A DNA stretch of 64,000 nucleotides from Halichoerus grypus. Lineage: Eukaryota; Chordata; Mammalia; Carnivora; Phocidae. The position numbers were made by a program, and so were the translations under genes. A model generated the notes under the pieces. It saw only the letters and a list, made by a program, of their open reading frames with translations. It was not told the origin of the DNA and searched no databases. The stretch is taken from assembly GCF_964656455.1 (NCBI RefSeq), contig NC_135717.1, forward strand, positions 136,724,308 through 136,788,307, read 5' to 3'. This document shows positions 58,346 through 64,000 of the stretch, in pieces (within the stretch, counting starts at the first letter, position 1; each line of letters opens with the position of its first letter).

Positions 58346-58516
58346 TTGCTATTTAAATACCTAACGTTGTTTTGAAATAAAAATTATTTTGTGATTTTTA
58401 AACTGGATTAAATTTTCTTATATTAAGATTTTAAGCTTACTTCTGGCTGGTTTGTATATTAGAAAAAAAGTTAAAGGCTATGTTAAAATACAGAAAACTT
58501 TGTGTAAAAAGTCTTA

Positions 58517-58611
58517 ACTGACTGCGTGGCTCAGTCAGTTAAGCATCTGACTCTTGATCTCAGCTCAAGTCTTCATCTCGGGGTCATGAGTTCAAGCCCT
58601 GTGAAGGAAGA
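58517..58611 (+). mobile_element. Short CAN-SINE (tRNA part only), plus strand
   Basis: GCGTGGCTCAGTCAGTTAAG, CTCTTGATCTCAGCTCAAGT and GGGTCATGAGTTCAAGCCCT, then an A-run. This is a tRNA-like unit without the CT-rich body, with the first head bases decayed. Confidence 0.9.
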
Positions 58612-61600
58612 AAAAAATTTTTCTTAGTTAAATCCTTAGTGGAACATAATATATTTCCTATAAGGTATAAATGTATTCCTTTATTTTAAAAAATCCTGAG
58701 TATATTTCCAAAAAACTATTTTCCTAACATTTCTATATTTTCCTGTATTTTAATATGAGTGAATAATGATCTCAGAGAGCTATATGGTTTTAAAACAAAA
58801 ATGAGTTGGATCAATTTAGGCATTTTTATACAATATCAGGTGAACAAGGGAAAAATGTGCAGAAATTTGAAGTGTATTTCCAAGTTTCTTTGAGATTGTT
58901 GTCTTAAAAGATAGCTATCACATTCTTCCAAAACCATGTTGTTCGGGGCTACTGATAGAGGCCAGGAGAGTTGTGCCATTTGTCTGGTGTTTATGGGTTC
59001 AATTCCAAGTGAACACAGATATGTTATGGAACAAAGCTTTGGTTTTATAAATACTTAGGAAAAATGTTTTCAGAATCTGGTCCTCAGAACAATGAAAGGC
59101 CAAAAATCTTAAATTCAGCTTGATTTTACTGTTTATACCCATAATGTCTTTTGTAATCTTGTGTCTACTTCAGCTTTTAATATTCTAATCTATAGCAAAA
59201 AATGTCATGCTTTCTGATTGTATACTTTTTATTTCCCTAATTATTAATTGGTCAACAACATGTAGTTGCATCCACAGGAACTAGAGTGCTGAGTGTGAGA
59301 ATAAAGAGGAACAGAATATGAGGTTACTGCCATTTACAAATCACAGATCTATGAAACAGATTTCATCATCTAGTTAACAAGAAAACATCCTGAAGATTTC
59401 CTTTTTCCTGGTAGTCTACCGATATTGATTCAGTGCTTCATAAAATTTCAGAGCTTATTCTCTGTCCCATTATTCACCTTTCTAGAGAATATAAGTAGCC
59501 CTTGGTTGTGTTAGGTATTTAGATTCTACATTTACTGGTCTGGGATTCAATCTAAATCCCTTATGCAGAGGGGAGCTGTGCCCAGTGGAGGCATTTGAAG
59601 GTGCTAAAACCCCTAAGATGCCTTTTAGATGGTCTGTAAGCCATGTTCCCTAGAGGCACTTTCCAGAAGTGCTTTATTAGATTCCCATCAGTTGACAAAG
59701 ATTGAAAGCTGGGTTGCCATGTTTCTTGATGTCTATACAAACTTAAATCAACTCAATCACCTAAGTAAATATTCCTTCCGTCTTTTGAAGAGTTCTTTCT
59801 GAGTAGGATCACATTCCTAACATGATATAAATGTGATAAATGTTAGATTTCTCTAGGGGAAAATGGTGGAGTGTCCCCCTCCCACCTCTATCTCTAAACA
59901 TTTAGCAGAATCTTAATGATGCAAAGTAGCTTTTTGCACTGCCCTGAAATCCTTCACCTGCACTAATTTTTACCCTTTGGTAATGTACTATTCCATTCTC
60001 TGTCATGCTTAAAATAGAAGTGCAACGAAAAGGAACAAACATAGTTACAGTTAATGATCTATTACTTGGGTATTTGAGCATAAAGAGACTTTAAGTGACT
60101 TAAGGAAGTAAAAGTGCAAATGAAAACTTTTAATTACAACCTAATTTTACTTGTCCAGAAACATTTTATTGTTTATAGAAAGTTTCTTGAATGCTATGTT
60201 ATTGTTTGCTTGAAAAGTAAAGCCCTTTTTAAAATCCGTTTCAGATGTATCCCATTTCATTTTCTTGCAGGGCTGTGCATTTATCCCTCTTCATATTGGA
60301 ATGCATGACTCCCAGTATCACTAACAGACCCCATATGCAAGAATCATTAGAGGTCCACAAAACAAAAGAGATGAACGTTCACAGCTATAGTCCCCGTGCC
60401 TAGAACCGTGCCTGGCACTAGCTCAATAAATGAATTCATCACAGTGCATTCAAGCTGAAAAATCTAGTAGCGCCTCTTGTACTCTCAGGGATACTACACA
60501 CTATTCAAATTCAATATATGTATTTTCCGTATGGGTGAGCTCGGCTTAAAGATATCCTATATGCTTAGCTTTTCATCAACAGATGCTCACATTTTTTATT
60601 GTAATTTTTTTCTCTTAGGTTGTAACTGCTCAGCTTTATTCACTGGCCATTCCACCGGTAATATTGGTTTTATGAATTAATCATATTATTCATAAATTTT
60701 TGCATGGTTTTAATAAATTCTTCTGAAGCAGTACAGTTCAACTCTCAGGACTGACTTATTTTAAAAATCCTCTTTGAATGCTTTATTCAAAATCTTTTTT
60801 CTAAACAATTTTGGTAAAATTTTACCACTCAATGGAATGCAAATAAACAGGTGAGTCAGACATTTTCTCGCTGTGAAGTATTCAGATGAGGGCTTGTCTA
60901 TAATATTAGTATTTCATTTGCAAAAGGCCTAGATATAAAATGAACATTTTTTTAAAAATAGAAACTAAATTTATATATTAAAGTAAGAACAGGTAAGATA
61001 TGTATTCTGTTCCTTAGCCCTTAGAAATCTTTTCATTTATTCAATGATATCTTAAATGACAGAAGTTGGGTTAAATTTGGCTGACACGATGTCCTACACA
61101 CTCTATGAACCAGGAAACATGTACCTCTCAGAAGGAGCTGTTTGAAACATGGGTAGCAAATGGAAGAGTCACTTTACAATTTTCAGGACCTCCTATCAGA
61201 TGTGTGCCACATAAAGGCAGCCAGGTTTCAAGCCCTAGTTTTAGGAAGGAATTGTCTTCACTCTCTGACATCTTCAGATGCAGTCTTCAACATTTAGTTA
61301 ACAGTTAATATGGTCTTCATCTTTTACTCCTGATATGGACAAGTGGTATCATTAAATAAAAACTGTGTTACATATTACAAGGAATACAGAGATGGCATGG
61401 TATCTTCCCTTGGGTGATATCCTGTAAAGAGAGAGGCCATGAAAGAGAATATTTACGTACATAGAATATAAGAGAATGCCATCAAAGTTCCATGGAGTCC
61501 AGAGGACAGGACACATCTAATAGTAAACATCTTGAACCTAGTGACGAAGAATGGCCTGGGACATGATTATCGGACATGGTGGTAAGCGTGTCAGAAGAAG

Positions 61601-63500
61601 TGCATGTTTAGGAGAAGAACTGATGCAAATAAAATCACAGAGGTGTGAAAGAATCACGAATCACATTCAGAAAAATAACAAGCCGCCCAACTTAAAGGAA
61701 AACATAGCACATAAGAAGTTGAAAAATGAAGCAACTAACAACATCCAAAAATATGTGCCATAAATCAGGAGGTAAAAATAACCATTTGGGCATAGCATAC
61801 AAATATCTCTGTGTGAAAATATATCCGCATGTTAGTGCAGAATGTTGTGGGGAGAAAAAAAAAAGGCTGCATCTGAAATAGGTCAGCTGATTACACAGTA
61901 TTTGGAAAAACTGTGGTTCATAAGCCTATTTTGGAAAGTTCTCATTCTGTCCAAAGCAAGGGAAAAGATAAGATGCAACAAAGGAGACTGAAAGGTCTGA
62001 AGGTAGCCTGGTGCTTTGCCGGAGAGAGCAAAGCAATGTATGCAAATGTAGAAAAAAGAGAAGAAAAGGAAAAACTGGATATTCTCAAGTAATGCATTAA
62101 TTCTGCACATATTCAACCATCTAATACAATCAGATTATTTAAATGGACAAAAAAAAAAAAATCTAGTTAAAGAGACAAGGGAAAATTGTTTACCATCCAG
62201 GAAGAGGGTGTGATATTCTTGCTCTTTTTTTTTTTTTTTTTGGTAGTATATAATGTTGCTATTGAAAAATGCCAAATGTAGCTCTCAACTGATTAAATGG
62301 AGGGGGATACAACTTCCCTGAAGCTTCCATTGGTTAGAACAATAGGTACTGTGTAGATCAGGATGATGCTAAGTTAAAGCTGGGGCCCAAATTCACGTAG
62401 CAGTACTGCATTCAAAATGATGATGCCTGACTCAGCTCTCCAAACCGATTACTTTCTACAGTCAGTTAAGGGAGTGCTGCAGAATTAGAGAAGTCCAACA
62501 CTATCACCACTTAAATTAATGTAAAACTATTCTCACTTAAAAGAAAGTGCCAAAAGAAAGTAAAAGTCTTAGAACCCCACAATTCAGAAAATATTCTGGG
62601 AGGACACATACTATCAAATGTTCAATCAAGAGAAAATGAAAATTAAGTATTACACATATATAAATATGTGTTTGATTTTGTACAAATGTAAAGTTCCTGG
62701 TAAGGGCTTACCAAAAAACACAATGAAAAGTAGAAAAGAAACACCTAACTTGCATGAACTTGTTTAGCTGAGGCAGTATTTAATTTGCAAGTTATGCTAA
62801 CAAGGGAACATATCTATAAACTACTAAAAATATTAATGTGGCAAGCCTTCACTAATTAAAGAAAAGAGAAGAAAATGAAATACTGCCATGAATAGAAATA
62901 ACTCCAAATTGTATAATTTTAGAAGAAACAAATTTTGCAACTACTCTTCTTTTTAGAGTTTACGCTGTAAATGGCCACATCAATGTAAATTAATCATGTC
63001 ATGTGATAGCCGCATGTTGCTAATATGTTTTTATTCAATATTTATTTTGTTTAAGAAAGTTATTAAAATGAGCATCAACCTGTACATTTCATATATTACA
63101 CAGAGGTGTGTTTCTTTGGGAAATTACTATAGGTACAGTAGTATGATTACTACATTATTTGAAGTTGAATATTATTGATTTCATGAGTTAAACATTAAAA
63201 AGTCCAGATGATAGTCACACTTTTAATATTTAAAATTATTTTCTTTTCTTGAAACAATGTTTTAATTAATGAAATTGAATTTGGGGAGATATACCCGTCC
63301 CAGGAGAGATGGGAAACTACACAAGCTGCCACATTTCAGTAAAGGATATCCAAGTAACAACTATCTGCAAAGAAGTTTGAGTCATCAACTATCAACCAAT
63401 TAATTGTTTTCTTAACTTGAAGATTAAAAGATATCGGAATAAAACCTTTGTTTTTATGCAAATCATACACATTTCTTATCAACAAAGAGACTGTCGTTGG
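58612..63500. other. Long unique AT-rich stretch, little recognised
   Basis: I see a short L2/MIR-like end at 60390-60435 (CCGTGCCTAGAACCGTGCCT, GGCACTAGCTCAATAAATGA), A- and T-runs at 61856-61864, 62149-62161 and 62226-62243, and otherwise no repeat family. Frames of 60-77 codons (for example 61551-61763 and 61883-62116) have no exon signals. The block at 62370-62490 is repeat-free and motif-dense. Confidence 0.4.
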
Positions 63501-63504
63501 GTTG

Positions 63505-63595
63505 AAATGAATACTCTGATGCCTGACCACCTGGGTTTGAGTCCTGGCTCTGCCAATTACTGGCTGGGTAGCCTTAGGGTTAGTGCCCTGCCAAG
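63505..63595 (-). mobile_element. MIR core fragment, minus strand
   Basis: CACCTGGGTTTGAGTCCTGG, CTCTGCCAATTACTGGCTGG and TAGCCTTAGGGTTAGTGCC are the reverse MIR core (tRNA-proximal half). Confidence 0.85.
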
Positions 63596-63699
63596 CCATA
63601 TTGGATTCTGAGTCAAAAGGAAAAATATGTGTTTCTATGTACATTTTTCTAAATATTCTCCTGTAGTTTGAATCAAGGAGAGAAAGTTAATACAAACTT

Positions 63700-63842
63700 T
63701 CGTATATATATACTCACATATATGTGTTACACAAATATTCTATATATATGAGCTCTTGTGCATATATATATCTGTATCTGTGTGTATGTATAGATAGCAG
63801 ATAGATGATAGCTAGATAGATGATAGCTAGATAGCTATAGAT
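63700..63842. repeat. TA-rich and (TAGA)n-type compound microsatellite
   Basis: Several TATATATA runs are followed by ATAGATAGCAGATAGATGAT and two tandem copies of a 15-bp unit of AGATAGATGATAGCT type near 63803-63832. Confidence 0.88.
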
Positions 63843-64000
63843 ACCCCTGAACTGCCAAATCTGCTTACACACCACCGTCAACCCTCACAAATGGACCAGC
63901 AAAGGGTCCTGGTAACCATGCACACGAGGAAGAGTGAAATGATTGAAAACAATTTCTCCATTTGAATAATAACACTGGATTATAAGACAAACAGTAATCT

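Noticed and set aside
62221..62243. Poly-T runs (also 18296-18313, 40143-40162) as reversed SINE tails
   Set aside because: No SINE body or head is attached; likely simple homopolymer expansion or old tails.

Overview
The window looks like a gene-poor, AT-rich stretch of mammalian nuclear DNA from a carnivoran. The evidence is at least fifteen tRNA-derived CAN-SINE copies (heads of the type GGCGCCTGGGTGGCTCAG), carnivore-type L1 3' ends, and an older layer of pan-mammalian repeats (MIR, L2, MER5A, MaLR/MLT1 LTRs, old L1M). The SINE bodies resemble, from memory, the bear/weasel/seal (arctoid caniform) type rather than the canid SINEC_Cf or the cat type. That placement is an inference. I find no bacterial-style gene, no CRISPR array, no rRNA and no functional tRNA gene.

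Layout. 1-9 kb: SINEs, an L1M 3' end (3.46-3.75 kb), and two further old L1M pieces (6.77-7.72 kb minus, 8.45-9.04 kb plus). 9.83-12.68 kb: a 5'-truncated L1 with a 17-bp target-site duplication, later hit by a SINE. 13-20 kb: a MIR split by a SINE, adjacent MaLR LTRs, and two L2 copies facing each other. 20.5-20.9 kb: a short open segment with the full layout of a terminal exon; this is the best candidate for host coding sequence. 21-34 kb: MIR, MER5A and MaLR LTRs, and several microsatellites. 34-45 kb: L2-like old LINEs, an MLT1 LTR and mostly unrecognised AT-rich DNA. 46-49 kb: a MIR split by a SINE, then an L1 with an internal inversion. 50.2-50.5 kb: a class I endogenous-retrovirus solo LTR. 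52.8-54.1 kb: an old L1M. 55.0-56.4 kb: a three-level nest (ERV1-type solo LTR inside a MaLR LTR inside an L1M). 56.7 kb: the cleanest and probably youngest SINE. 57-64 kb: mostly unrecognised DNA ending in MIR and tetranucleotide repeats.

Nothing here works together as an operon or pathway. The content is layered transposition into what is probably an intergenic region or a large intron. All family names come from pattern recognition without a database search. Element edges are good to a few bases where a target-site duplication is given and to some tens of bases elsewhere. I did not find a convincing new biological system. The two exon-like segments (20.57-20.91 kb plus; 1.52-1.76 kb minus) and a few CpG-retaining unique blocks are the places most worth checking.
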